A program made the position numbers and the translations under genes. A DNA stretch of 31,626 nt from Ignavibacteria bacterium UBA2373 (GTDB taxonomy: Bacteria; Bacteroidota; Ignavibacteria; Kapaibacteriales; UBA961). The first letter of the stretch is position 1; every line of letters begins with the position of its first letter. Of this stretch, positions 1 to 6,707 are shown piece by piece. The notes below the pieces were generated by a model. The model was not told where the DNA came from. It did not search any database and saw only the letters and a list, made by a program, of their open reading frames with translations. The stretch spans positions 1 to 31,626 of the forward strand of contig DDTD01000018.1 in the NCBI GenBank assembly GCA_002344005.1, in the 5' to 3' direction.

Positions 1-1534
1 CCGACTTTTGTTTAGACAAGTTCAAAATTAAATCTGCATGGGCGGGTAATTCCATTATTTTATCTGACCCCTGCGGCTCCTCGTCGTCACGGTTGTGAAT
101 TTCTTCCATGCGCTCCATACTTAAGCGAGCATCCTGCACATCGTGCATAAAGTTTACCAATTCAGCGATAGGTCCGTTTAATTGACCAATAATATAAGAA
201 ATTGACATCATCGCACCTATGGTTATTTCGCCCTCCACCACCAAACTTGCAGAAATAAATGCAATGAATATATTTTTTACTTCATTTATGGCATTAGCCC
301 CATACGATTGGGTTTGATTTAATGCTAATTGTTTTAAACTTAATTTAAACAAACGAGTTTGTAATCGCTCCCACCCCCAACGTTTGTTTCGCTCGGCATT
401 ATGGAGTTTTATTTCTTGCATACCATTCACTAACTCCATTACTTTATCTTGATTTTTCGCTTGTATGTTAAAAGAATGATAGTCCATTATTGCCCTACGT
501 TTCAAAAAGAACATAACCCAAAGCACATAGAGCGCACTTCCTATAAAAAAAGCAGAAAATATTTTTTCATCATAAAAAACAAGAACAAAACCAAAAACTA
601 ACAAGTTCACTAAAGAAAAAAGTATTCTGACTGAACTTCCGGTTAATAAATTTTCTATCCTTTTATTGTCATGTATTCTCTGTAAAATATCACCACTCAT
701 TTTTGAGTCAAAATACGAAATTGGTAGCCGCATCAATTTGATAAAAAATTCCGACACCAAAGATATACTCATGCGTGTGCTGATATGGATCAGCAGCCAC
801 CCACGTATCACTTCTATTGATGTTCTACCCAAAAACAGGCACAATTGCCCAATAAGCACCAAATAGACAAAACCAATATCATTATTGCGAATTCCAATAT
901 CAACAACACTTTGTGTTAAAAACGGTAAAATCAGCGAGAGAATACTTCCGGCAAGTAAACCGATACTAATTTGAATTATATATTTTTTATGGGGAATTAA
1001 ATGAGGATATATTAGTGAAAGACCTTTTTTATCATGACCTTTTTCCTCTTCTATCTCGAAAAATTCTCTTGTGGTTTCTAAGAGTAAAACTATGCCTTCG
1101 CGTAGTTTTTTTGTTGCTCCTTCCCCAATCCAATGTTCTAAAAATTCTTCGTGATTATAACTCACCAATCCCATTGCCGGATCAGAGATAAAAATTTTTT
1201 CTTTAGTAATTTTATAGACAACGACAAAATGATTTTGATTCCAATGTATTATACATGGCAATGGGGCATTTTCCTCTAATTGACCAAAATCAATTTTCGC
1301 ACTTAGTGATCTAAAACCTATTGATTCCGCTGCTGATGCTAACTGCGATAAACTTGATCCTTCACGATTCGTAAAACTCTTTTTCCTTAATGATTCCAAA
1401 GAATGATTACGACCATAGTACTTTGCAATTATACGCAAGCTCGTCGGACCGCAATCCATAGTATCGGCTGCTATAACTGTTGGAAAAAAAAAGTCTTTTT
1501 TGTGAAAAAATCTAGAAATGACTGTTTTCAGCAT
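1..1534 (-). CDS. Peptidase C39-domain ABC exporter (double-glycine peptide transporter), 3' end cut by window
   Basis: Inner-membrane exporter expected to cut leader peptides after a GG motif and pump the released peptide out. The reading frame is open from the ATG at 1534 to the left edge (511 codons). Residues about 15-135 form a C39 protease domain: catalytic Cys28 in MDCGPTSL, His102 in NHFVVVY and Asp118 in ISDPAMG. An ABC transmembrane domain follows from about residue 175, with hydrophobic segments and the typical LPISYFDSKMSGDI stretch. The ATP-binding domain must lie beyond the left edge. The Gln normally found six residues before the catalytic Cys is Ala22 here (IAADTMDCG). The gene is on the same strand as, and about 110 bases downstream of, an array of small GG-leader precursor genes, which are its obvious substrates. 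Whether it is a bacteriocin or signal-peptide exporter cannot be told from this sequence. Confidence 0.93.
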   Translation of the reverse strand, partial: MLKTVISRFFHKKDFFFPTVIAADTMDCGPTSLRIIAKYYGRNHSLESLRKKSFTNREGSSLSQLASAAESIGFRSLSAKIDFGQLEENAPLPCIIHWNQNHFVVVYKITKEKIFISDPAMGLVSYNHEEFLEHWIGEGATKKLREGIVLLLETTREFFEIEEEKGHDKKGLSLIYPHLIPHKKYIIQISIGLLAGSILSLILPFLTQSVVDIGIRNNDIGFVYLVLIGQLCLFLGRTSIEVIRGWLLIHISTRMSISLVSEFFIKLMRLPISYFDSKMSGDILQRIHDNKRIENLLTGSSVRILFSLVNLLVFGFVLVFYDEKIFSAFFIGSALYVLWVMFFLKRRAIMDYHSFNIQAKNQDKVMELVNGMQEIKLHNAERNKRWGWERLQTRLFKLSLKQLALNQTQSYGANAINEVKNIFIAFISASLVVEGEITIGAMMSISYIIGQLNGPIAELVNFMHDVQDARLSMERMEEIHNRDDEEPQGSDKIMELPAHADLILNLSKQKS

Positions 1535-1551
1535 AGTTTCAATAAAAAACA

Positions 1552-1579
1552 AAGTCCCACAATACTATTTGTGGGACTT
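1552..1579 (-). terminator. Rho-independent terminator or attenuator between precursor array and exporter
   Basis: A perfect 11-bp inverted repeat (arms 1552-1562 and 1569-1579, AAGTCCCACAA and its complement) has a 6-base loop. Read on the minus strand it is followed by TGTTTTTTATT, a U-rich tract. It sits after the last precursor gene and 17 bases before the exporter ATG, so it may stop most array transcripts and let a fraction read through into the exporter. Confidence 0.7.
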
Positions 1580-1644
1580 ATTTCAAAAAAATTGTTGTCT
1601 TCGTAATCTGACTTTTCATCAAAGAATTTACACATACTATCGTT

Positions 1645-1875
1645 TTAAATCTTTGATTTACTGATTTCAGATTCCATTTTTCTTCTTCGAGAATTTTGGG
1701 AAGAAATTCCAGATGGTTCTTGACTTGTCGTTGCACCATTACCACCCAGAATATTATCACCATCAACTTTTTGTGCTGCCAAGCTGTCAAGTGATTTCTT
1801 GTGTGCTACTATCCCTGTTTTGGCGACATCTGTTGCCTCTGTCAGATTTTTAGCTTTTTTCTCTGTGTGTTCCAT
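1645..1875 (-). CDS. Double-glycine leader precursor peptide P1 (76 aa)
   Basis: Small secreted-peptide precursor. The start is the ATG at 1875, because AGGAG lies 7 bases upstream and the first residues MEHTEKKA match the sibling genes; an earlier ATG five codons upstream overlaps that ribosome site. The leader (residues 1-45) ends in DGDNILGG, a classic GG site for C39 peptidases. The 31-residue core begins NGATTSQEPSG, is rich in Ser, Gln and Arg with a basic run SRRRK, and has no Cys. Its leader is the most diverged of the intact set (NLTEATDVAKTG). It is the last precursor in transcription order, just before the hairpin and the exporter. The biological activity of the core is unknown. 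Confidence 0.85.
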   Translation of the reverse strand: MEHTEKKAKNLTEATDVAKTGIVAHKKSLDSLAAQKVDGDNILGGNGATTSQEPSGISSQNSRRRKMESEISKSKI

Positions 1876-2117
1876 GAGTGCTCTCCTCATTATACATGAA
1901 AATTATGATACTAAGTATTTTCAGCCATGACCTGAATTCGAATCATCCGCAGTACGACCATTATTGAACTTCACACTTATACCACCCTGAATATTGTCGC
2001 CATCAACTTTTTGTGCTGCCAAACTGTCAAGTGATTTCTTGTGTTCTACTATCCCTGTTTTTGTTGCGTCTGTTTTCTCTGTCTGATTTTCTGCTTTTTT
2101 TTCTGTGTTTTCCATGG
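1850..2117. repeat. Duplicated P1-start/P2 module, copy 1
   Basis: This segment matches 2577-2844 at a constant offset of 727 bases, including the spacer with TATACATGAAAATTATGATA and the whole P2/P5 gene, with only scattered differences. It shows that the precursor array grew by segmental duplication. Confidence 0.8.
1921..2115 (-). CDS. Double-glycine leader precursor peptide P2 (64 aa)
   Basis: Precursor with a 45-residue leader ending DGDNIQGG and a 19-residue core ISVKFNNGRTADDSNSGHG, identical to the core of P5. The ATG at 2115 has AGGAG upstream. The core is hydrophilic apart from its ISVKF start and has no Cys, so no disulfide or thioether ring is possible. The gene is part of a segment duplicated 727 bases away (P4-P5). 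Expected to be cut after GG and exported by the adjacent C39 transporter; the function of the product is not known. Confidence 0.85.
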   Translation of the reverse strand: MENTEKKAENQTEKTDATKTGIVEHKKSLDSLAAQKVDGDNIQGGISVKFNNGRTADDSNSGHG

Positions 2118-2223
2118 AGTGCTCTCCTATATATGATTATATAAATTATATTATTTGACAATTACTTTGTCAACAATGATTATTTTTTATTCTCATTACT
2201 CTTACGTTGGTGACAATTCACCT

Positions 2224-2337
2224 TTAACTTTCTCTTCTACTAAGTTTGTCAAGGGATTTCTTGTGTGCTACTATCCCCGTTTTGGCGGCATCTGTTGCCT
2301 CTGTCTGATTTTCAGCTTTTTTCTCTGTGCGTTCCAT
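2224..2337 (-). pseudogene. Decayed double-glycine precursor P3 (frameshifted leader, no core)
   Basis: From the ATG at 2337 the frame gives a leader like the others (MERTEKKAENQ, then ATDAAKTGIVAHKKSLD) and then runs into an early stop after SRRES, 37 residues in all. Shifting the frame by one base just after SLDK restores LVEEKVKGE, which aligns with the SLAAQKVDGD part of the other leaders, followed by a stop with no GG. The AGGAG ribosome site of its siblings is degraded to GAGAACAATCC. The leader resembles that of P1 most. Best read as a dead copy. Confidence 0.75.
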
Positions 2338-2383
2338 GGATTGTTCTCATTACAATACATAAAAATACAGTTTCAATCCTATA

Positions 2384-2602
2384 TCAACCACCACCACCAC
2401 TACTACCACCATCACCACTACTACCACCATCAGAACCATAATATTGCGGGGGTAATTGTGCCTCAGCACCACCAAGAACATTGTCGCCATCAACTTTTTG
2501 TGCTGCCAAACTGTCAAGGGATTTCTTGTGTTTTACTACCCCTGTTTTTGTTGCGTCTGTTTTCTCCGTCTGATTTTCAGCTTTTTTCTCTGTGTGTTCC
2601 AT
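2384..2602 (-). CDS. Double-glycine leader precursor peptide P4 with Gly/Ser-rich core (72 aa)
   Basis: The start is the ATG at 2602, with AGGAG 7 bases upstream; an ATG five codons earlier is less likely. The leader ends DGDNVLGG at residue 45. The 27-residue core starts AEAQLPPQYYG and continues as a Gly/Ser/Asp-only tail (GSDGGSSGDGGSSGGGG). Such Gly-rich cores recall some microcins and modified peptides, but there is no Cys, and no modification enzyme is seen in the window. On the opposite strand the same bases give a His/Tyr-rich open frame that is only a shadow of this Gly-rich coding. Confidence 0.85.
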   Translation of the reverse strand: MEHTEKKAENQTEKTDATKTGVVKHKKSLDSLAAQKVDGDNVLGGAEAQLPPQYYGSDGGSSGDGGSSGGGG

Positions 2603-2844
2603 GAGTGTTCTCCTCATTATACATGAAAATTATGATACTAAGTATTTTCAGCCATGACCTGAGTTCGAATCATCAGCAGTACGACCATTATTGAACTTCA
2701 CACTTATACCACCCTGAACATTGTCGCCATCAACTTTTTGTGATGCCAAACTGTCAAGGGATTTCTTATGTTCTACTATCCCTGTTTTTGTTGCGTCTGT
2801 TTTCTCTGTCTGATTTTCTGCTTTTTTCTCTGTGTGTTCCATGA
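2577..2844. repeat. Duplicated P4-start/P5 module, copy 2
   Basis: Counterpart of 1850-2117 at offset 727. The spacer between the P4 start and the P5 stop is almost base-for-base the same as that between P1 and P2. Confidence 0.8.
2648..2842 (-). CDS. Double-glycine leader precursor peptide P5 (64 aa)
   Basis: Same 19-residue core as P2 (ISVKFNNGRTADDSNSGHG) behind a leader ending DGDNVQGG. The leader has LASQ where P2 has LAAQ, so it is closer to P6. The ATG at 2842 is preceded by AGGAG. Carrying two copies of one core suggests either a recent duplication or selection for dose. Predicted substrate of the C39 exporter. Confidence 0.85.
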   Translation of the reverse strand: MEHTEKKAENQTEKTDATKTGIVEHKKSLDSLASQKVDGDNVQGGISVKFNNGRTADDSNSGHG

Positions 2845-2920
2845 GTGTTCTCCTATATATAAAAAATTACATTACTTAAAAACTATTCAATACGTTTCTC
2901 TTGAAAATATTGACCTTAGC
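2693..2920. repeat. Tandem 274-bp duplication, left copy (P5 leader plus upstream spacer)
   Basis: Matches 2967-3194 at offset 274. The 78-base spacer upstream of P5 (2843-2920) is identical to that upstream of P6 (3117-3194); differences appear only near the GG codons and in the core. Confidence 0.8.
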
Positions 2921-3116
2921 ATTCGCAGTTGCCGCCCCCGCCACCGATTGGGGTACCGCCTAAAGCGAACTTCACACTTATACCACCCTGAACAGTTTCG
3001 CCATCAACTTTTTGTGATGCCAAACTGTCAAGGGATTTCTTATGTTCTACTATCCCTGTTTTTGTTGCGTCTGTTTTCTCTGTCTGATTTTCTGCTTTTT
3101 TCTCTGTGTGTTCCAT
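2916..3116 (-). CDS. Double-glycine leader precursor peptide P6 with Gly run and CxC tail (66 aa)
   Basis: The leader ends DGETVQGG at residue 45. The 21-residue core starts ISVKF like P2 and P5, then switches to ALGGTPI, a run of five Gly, and a C-terminal NCEC. It is the only core in the array with Cys (two, spaced CxC at the very end), so it could form a disulfide or be modified. The ATG at 3116 has AGGAG 7 bases upstream. It is the first intact precursor downstream of the promoter-like site at 3415-3446. Confidence 0.85.
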   Translation of the reverse strand: MEHTEKKAENQTEKTDATKTGIVEHKKSLDSLASQKVDGETVQGGISVKFALGGTPIGGGGGNCEC

Positions 3117-3194
3117 GAGTGTTCTCCTATATATAAAAAATTACATTACTTAAAAACTATTCAATACGTTTCTCTTGAAAATATTGACCTTAGC
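2967..3194. repeat. Tandem 274-bp duplication, right copy (P6 leader plus upstream spacer)
   Basis: Counterpart of 2693-2920. The match breaks at the first base past 3194, where the decayed P7 core begins to differ. Confidence 0.8.
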
Positions 3195-3345
3195 CGCCGG
3201 TAATATTCTGCTCACCTCTTACCAAACCAATTTTGAAAATACCACCAAAAACATTGTCGCCATCAACTTTTTGTGCTGCCAAACTGTCAAGTGATTTCTT
3301 GTGTTCTACTGTCCCTACTTTTGTTGCGTCTGATGTCGTTGATAC
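3190..3345 (-). pseudogene. 5'-truncated double-glycine precursor P7
   Basis: The frame reads SDATKVGTVEHKKSLDSLAAQ, then a GG site as DGDNVFGG, then a 16-residue core IFKIGLVRGEQNITGG and a stop. There is no start codon: upstream in frame is TAA at 3346-3348, preceded by ATG ATA ATA GAA at 3360-3349. The first 15 or so residues of the leader (MEHTEKKAENQ...) are missing. The core is unlike the others except for its hydrophobic start. Probably dead, unless a non-standard start or a recoding event is used. Confidence 0.72.
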
Positions 3346-3414
3346 TTATTCTATTATCATATAGTCATTGTTACAGCAATCAAGCAACTCTAAACTTTAG
3401 CATAAGTTCTATTA

Positions 3415-3446
3415 CAAACATACCCATATAAAGTCTCAAACACAAT
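3415..3446 (-). promoter_or_regulatory. Bacteroidota-type promoter for the precursor array
   Basis: On the minus strand a -7 element TATGTTTG (3422-3415), a full match to TAnnTTTG, lies 20 bases downstream of ATTG (3446-3443), three of four bases of the -33 TTTG. Initiation would fall near 3408, upstream of P7 and all other precursors. The call rests on consensus match and position only. Confidence 0.5.
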
Positions 3447-3777
3447 CCTTGAAATTCTTGAAATAATACTACATTTGTTCTTTTACTCATTAGTTTCAAT
3501 GATGTCTCTTGAATCTTTTCGTCTATCATAGTGAAATCTATTCTGAAGAATATGAGAATTATCCATTAGCAAATAAACGTGTCTAAACAGTTTGTTGCGA
3601 ACGAATGTCATCAATTCTACAACTTAACTCTAAAGTACACAATAAATAAGAGCAGATAATGTTACATTCAGTTTTATTAGGTTGCCGCATCAAGATTGTA
3701 TGGAGAAACCACAATAGTTATCAGAGAACAATTGATTTCAGGAGTAGTGTACACCTGTCTTCTGTAGTGAATTCTGC
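3447..3777. other. Intergenic stretch, no gene seen
   Basis: AT-rich DNA between the peptide array and the Asp-box protein gene. I see no convincing reading frame, no further leader copy and no clear terminator. A short plus-strand open stretch ending at about 3582 has no start and no recognisable content. Confidence 0.5.
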
Positions 3778-5703
3778 TTAACGAACAATGACAATCTGCC
3801 TGACCACTTGAGAATCATCCGTTCGTAAGCGAACAAGATACATACCACTCGGCACGGAAGAAATATCGGCGACAATGCCATACAGCCCCGGTTCTGCCGC
3901 TGTATGAACAACATCCTGTACGGCATTTCCCATAATATCAACTAAATCTACGCTAATCATCCCACTTCTACCGGTAGAATACGTGATGTGCAGCGCCGTT
4001 GAAAGGTGATCATTCTGTACGGCTAATGTCTCGCCGGGAAATGACTTCGCAGATTCATTATCCTGAACTCCTACGACTGATCCGAGGTCTATTGTGCGCA
4101 TGGCGACATAACTTTTTATAAAGGTCGAATCCTGTTTGATTATCATGCTGTCTATATTTTTATCATCAGCCGGATTCAGCAATGTAGCACACACCTGAAC
4201 GAGCGGAATGTCATTTATACTGCGGATGGTTTTAGGAATATGGGTAAGTTTGTCCAAAAACAAATCATTGGTGACATTCACCGGTGCTGACCAAGTACCA
4301 TTATTGACATCTCTCCAGGACATAAAAATATCTGTTGTGAATATAGTGTCCGGCTGCATTCCATTTTTGTCAATATCTTCATTATAAATTTGATTGAATC
4401 CGGCGACCCATTTTGCCACCATTTTCGTTCCATCTGCCGTCACGGCAATATCCATTTCAGCACCTGTTTGAGCAGAATACAGATTGTCTTGTCCAATATG
4501 AAATACAAAAGAAGTCGGATCAGCTTCATGTACCTTTTTTATAGACCAAACACCTTTGTTGACATTGACTTCTATGTAGTGAACGATTTCAGCAAAGTTG
4601 GTAATTGAGGTGAAAAAGCTCACATTATCTTCCGCAAGCGCAACGAAACTATATCCATTGTAATACTCCCCTACTGAATTATCTGGCATCGGAAATCTTC
4701 GCGCACCTGTGATTCTCGTTTCGTCTATTAATCCTCCAACTGAGGTGATATATTCTTCTAATATATTGAGAGGCATAATGTTCAAATTAGTCCAGTCATC
4801 TCCGTTGTTTGATGATTTTGAATAGCTGAGTCCTCTTTTCGAATAGTCGTTTGAATATTCACTGAAGATTCCAAAAAATCCGACATACATATTACCCTGT
4901 GTATCTCTACCTGTACCACCGGCTTGCGCCGTGTTTAACCAATTATCGTTCGGCGGACTCAGCACAGACCAATCCCAATTATCAGGCTGCACGGCTACCC
5001 ACTTTGTACCCACGAATGTCCGTAATGCAAGCGCACTAACAGCACTACTTGTCGTTAAGGGAAATATACCCCCGAAATTAAAAAGATTACCATCGTTTGA
5101 AAATAGTGGAAAACAGTCAGTACCATATCTGAATTTTTGGCCGTCGAGTGAGTATTCGGTATCCATACCAAATAGTTTCGTTCCATTTTGATAGATTCCT
5201 CCTGCAGTATATTGAAATTCACCGTTAAAGAACAATGAGTAGGCAATACCGTATGTTAATTTTGAAGGATCTTTTTCCATTCCTCCGGGATTATAAATTT
5301 TCACCGATGGATATCGCCCATACTTCATATTGGCGACAGATTCATTGAGCATCGGACCTAATTTTTCCGACCATGTTTTGCCATTATCACCCGAATATCG
5401 CAGAAAAATTTCATTACCGGTATTGACCGAACTCGTTGCAGGATTATTCGTACCACGATAGACCAAGGCGACGGTATTCGATATGGGATCATAATCTATT
5501 GGATTTACATACGTTGCGTTAAAACTATAGGCATTGTACAGCGTATCAATGATGACCGGACGCATTGATAATCCTCCAAGAATGGATGCTGGAGACTTTC
5601 GAATACCGAACTCAGTTTTCCGGATTTCCAGCTTCTCACCTGTTTGAGCAGATGCTCCATAAAGACAAACCACCACACCGACAAACAGCACCAATTTTTT
5701 CAT
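3778..5703 (-). CDS. Secreted Asp-box (sialidase-like) beta-propeller protein with T9SS sorting tail
   Basis: Exported protein of 641 residues. I chose the ATG at 5703 rather than the longer frame from 5793, because it begins a clear signal peptide (MKKLVLFVGVVVCLYGASAQ) and has GGAAG just upstream. Asp-box motifs of the BNR/sialidase propeller type are visible (YSGDNGKTW, KSSNNGDDWT). The last 75 or so residues form a type IX secretion type A sorting domain (DIMGNAVQDV, PSGMYLVRL, QIVIVR at the end). No specific glycosidase active site could be assigned, so a binding or adhesion role is as likely as hydrolysis. It stands alone, with about 310 bases on its upstream side before the regulator gene. 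Confidence 0.85.
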   Translation of the reverse strand: MKKLVLFVGVVVCLYGASAQTGEKLEIRKTEFGIRKSPASILGGLSMRPVIIDTLYNAYSFNATYVNPIDYDPISNTVALVYRGTNNPATSSVNTGNEIFLRYSGDNGKTWSEKLGPMLNESVANMKYGRYPSVKIYNPGGMEKDPSKLTYGIAYSLFFNGEFQYTAGGIYQNGTKLFGMDTEYSLDGQKFRYGTDCFPLFSNDGNLFNFGGIFPLTTSSAVSALALRTFVGTKWVAVQPDNWDWSVLSPPNDNWLNTAQAGGTGRDTQGNMYVGFFGIFSEYSNDYSKRGLSYSKSSNNGDDWTNLNIMPLNILEEYITSVGGLIDETRITGARRFPMPDNSVGEYYNGYSFVALAEDNVSFFTSITNFAEIVHYIEVNVNKGVWSIKKVHEADPTSFVFHIGQDNLYSAQTGAEMDIAVTADGTKMVAKWVAGFNQIYNEDIDKNGMQPDTIFTTDIFMSWRDVNNGTWSAPVNVTNDLFLDKLTHIPKTIRSINDIPLVQVCATLLNPADDKNIDSMIIKQDSTFIKSYVAMRTIDLGSVVGVQDNESAKSFPGETLAVQNDHLSTALHITYSTGRSGMISVDLVDIMGNAVQDVVHTAAEPGLYGIVADISSVPSGMYLVRLRTDDSQVVRQIVIVR

Positions 5704-6014
5704 ACAAAACTTCCAATAAAATGAATAAATGAAAACCATACAATCTACCGCTGTACCAAGAGCGCGCACCGCCCTTCGACAGAGCATACACATAACACCT
5801 GTAGTCAGTGCTCACACATTGCATAATCACTGCAAAATTAATGACTTCGGCGCGTGTGGGCAATCGTTGATTCTAATGATTTTTTCGCGTGGTGAGCGCT
5901 TGTCATTGAGGAAAGAAAGCAGGATTGGACTGCTGTTTTGTGGCTGGGTCAATTGGTTTGGTGAGGTAAATTCCGAATGAAAATACAGGAAATAGCAAAT
6001 GGCATCAACTTACT
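5704..6014. other. Intergenic stretch upstream of the Asp-box protein gene
   Basis: About 310 bases that should hold the promoter of the gene ending at 3778 and the 3' end of the regulator transcript. I found no TAnnTTTG match, no strong hairpin with a T tract and no small gene. Confidence 0.4.
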
Positions 6015-6653
6015 CTATAACTTAAGCTCGATTGCCTTGGCTACTGCTTGCGGACCCGAATTCACATGCAACTTCTTATAAATATTGGAGATATGAGAAT
6101 TAACGGTGGAATAACTCACATTACATTTTTCGGCAATCATTTTATAGCTTAATCCTTGCACAAGAAAAGACAGTACTTCGTATTCTCGTGCGGACAAAGC
6201 GAAATCAGTTTTAGCAACACGTTCATGTTTATTTTTAAATAAATTTATTACTTGTCGTGCCACAGCAGGTGTCATTGGCGAACCACCATTATAAACATCA
6301 ACGATAGCTTCAACAACATTGTCCGGTGATGTTTTTTTCAGAATATATCCGTCCGCACCTTCCATAATTGCGTCAAATATTTTCACTTCATCTTCAAATA
6401 CTGTTTGCATGAGTATTTTGACATTAAACAATGTTTTTTTGATTAACCGTAATGCTTCTATGCCATTAACATGAGGCATATCAATATCCATAAGAATAAC
6501 ATCCGGATGAAGACGGCTAATATGGGTAACGACACCACGCCCATCTTCTAATGCACCGACACAGTGCATTGTATCAGTAGAATCTATAAGAAGTTTCAAT
6601 AAATCACGCCTTGGTTTATTGTCTTCGAGTATAAGTACCTTAATCTTTTTCAT
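6015..6653 (-). CDS. NarL/FixJ-type response regulator (REC + LuxR HTH)
   Basis: DNA-binding response regulator of 212 residues. The N-terminal receiver domain has the acidic pair in ILEDN, the phosphoacceptor Asp56 in LMDIDMP and the conserved Lys in YILKK. The last 60 or so residues are a LuxR-type helix-turn-helix (LSAREYEVLSFLVQGLSYK, then NVSYSTVNSHISNIYKKL). The ATG at 6653 is preferred; a TTG two codons upstream is possible. It lies 54 bases downstream of a HisKA_3 sensor kinase on the same strand, the usual partner of this regulator class, so the two probably form one two-component system. Targets are not known. Confidence 0.93.
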   Translation of the reverse strand: MKKIKVLILEDNKPRRDLLKLLIDSTDTMHCVGALEDGRGVVTHISRLHPDVILMDIDMPHVNGIEALRLIKKTLFNVKILMQTVFEDEVKIFDAIMEGADGYILKKTSPDNVVEAIVDVYNGGSPMTPAVARQVINLFKNKHERVAKTDFALSAREYEVLSFLVQGLSYKMIAEKCNVSYSTVNSHISNIYKKLHVNSGPQAVAKAIELKL

Positions 6654-6707
6654 ATGCAAAAATCATAAAAAATGTATTGATGTACAATAGTTGAAATTCT
6701 TGATTTT

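Noticed and set aside
1578..1790. Minus-strand 70-codon frame overlapping P1
   Set aside because: It is in a different frame from P1, starts within it and has no ribosome site or leader similarity.
2155..2604. Plus-strand 149-codon frame with a His/Tyr-rich stretch
   Set aside because: It is antisense to P3 and P4; the His/Tyr run is the complement of the Gly/Ser codons of P4, and its flanks are complements of the conserved leader.
1..3446. Lanthipeptide or radical-SAM modified peptide cluster
   Set aside because: No LanB/LanM, YcaO or radical-SAM gene is visible and most cores lack Cys; such a gene could still lie beyond the left edge.
3481..3582. Short plus-strand open stretch ending YENYPLANKRV
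   Set aside because: No start codon or ribosome site, AT-rich, and nothing recognisable; most likely chance.
5704..5793. Upstream extension of the Asp-box protein (30 extra residues)
   Set aside because: It would put the signal peptide in the interior; the ATG at 5703 with GGAAG upstream fits far better.
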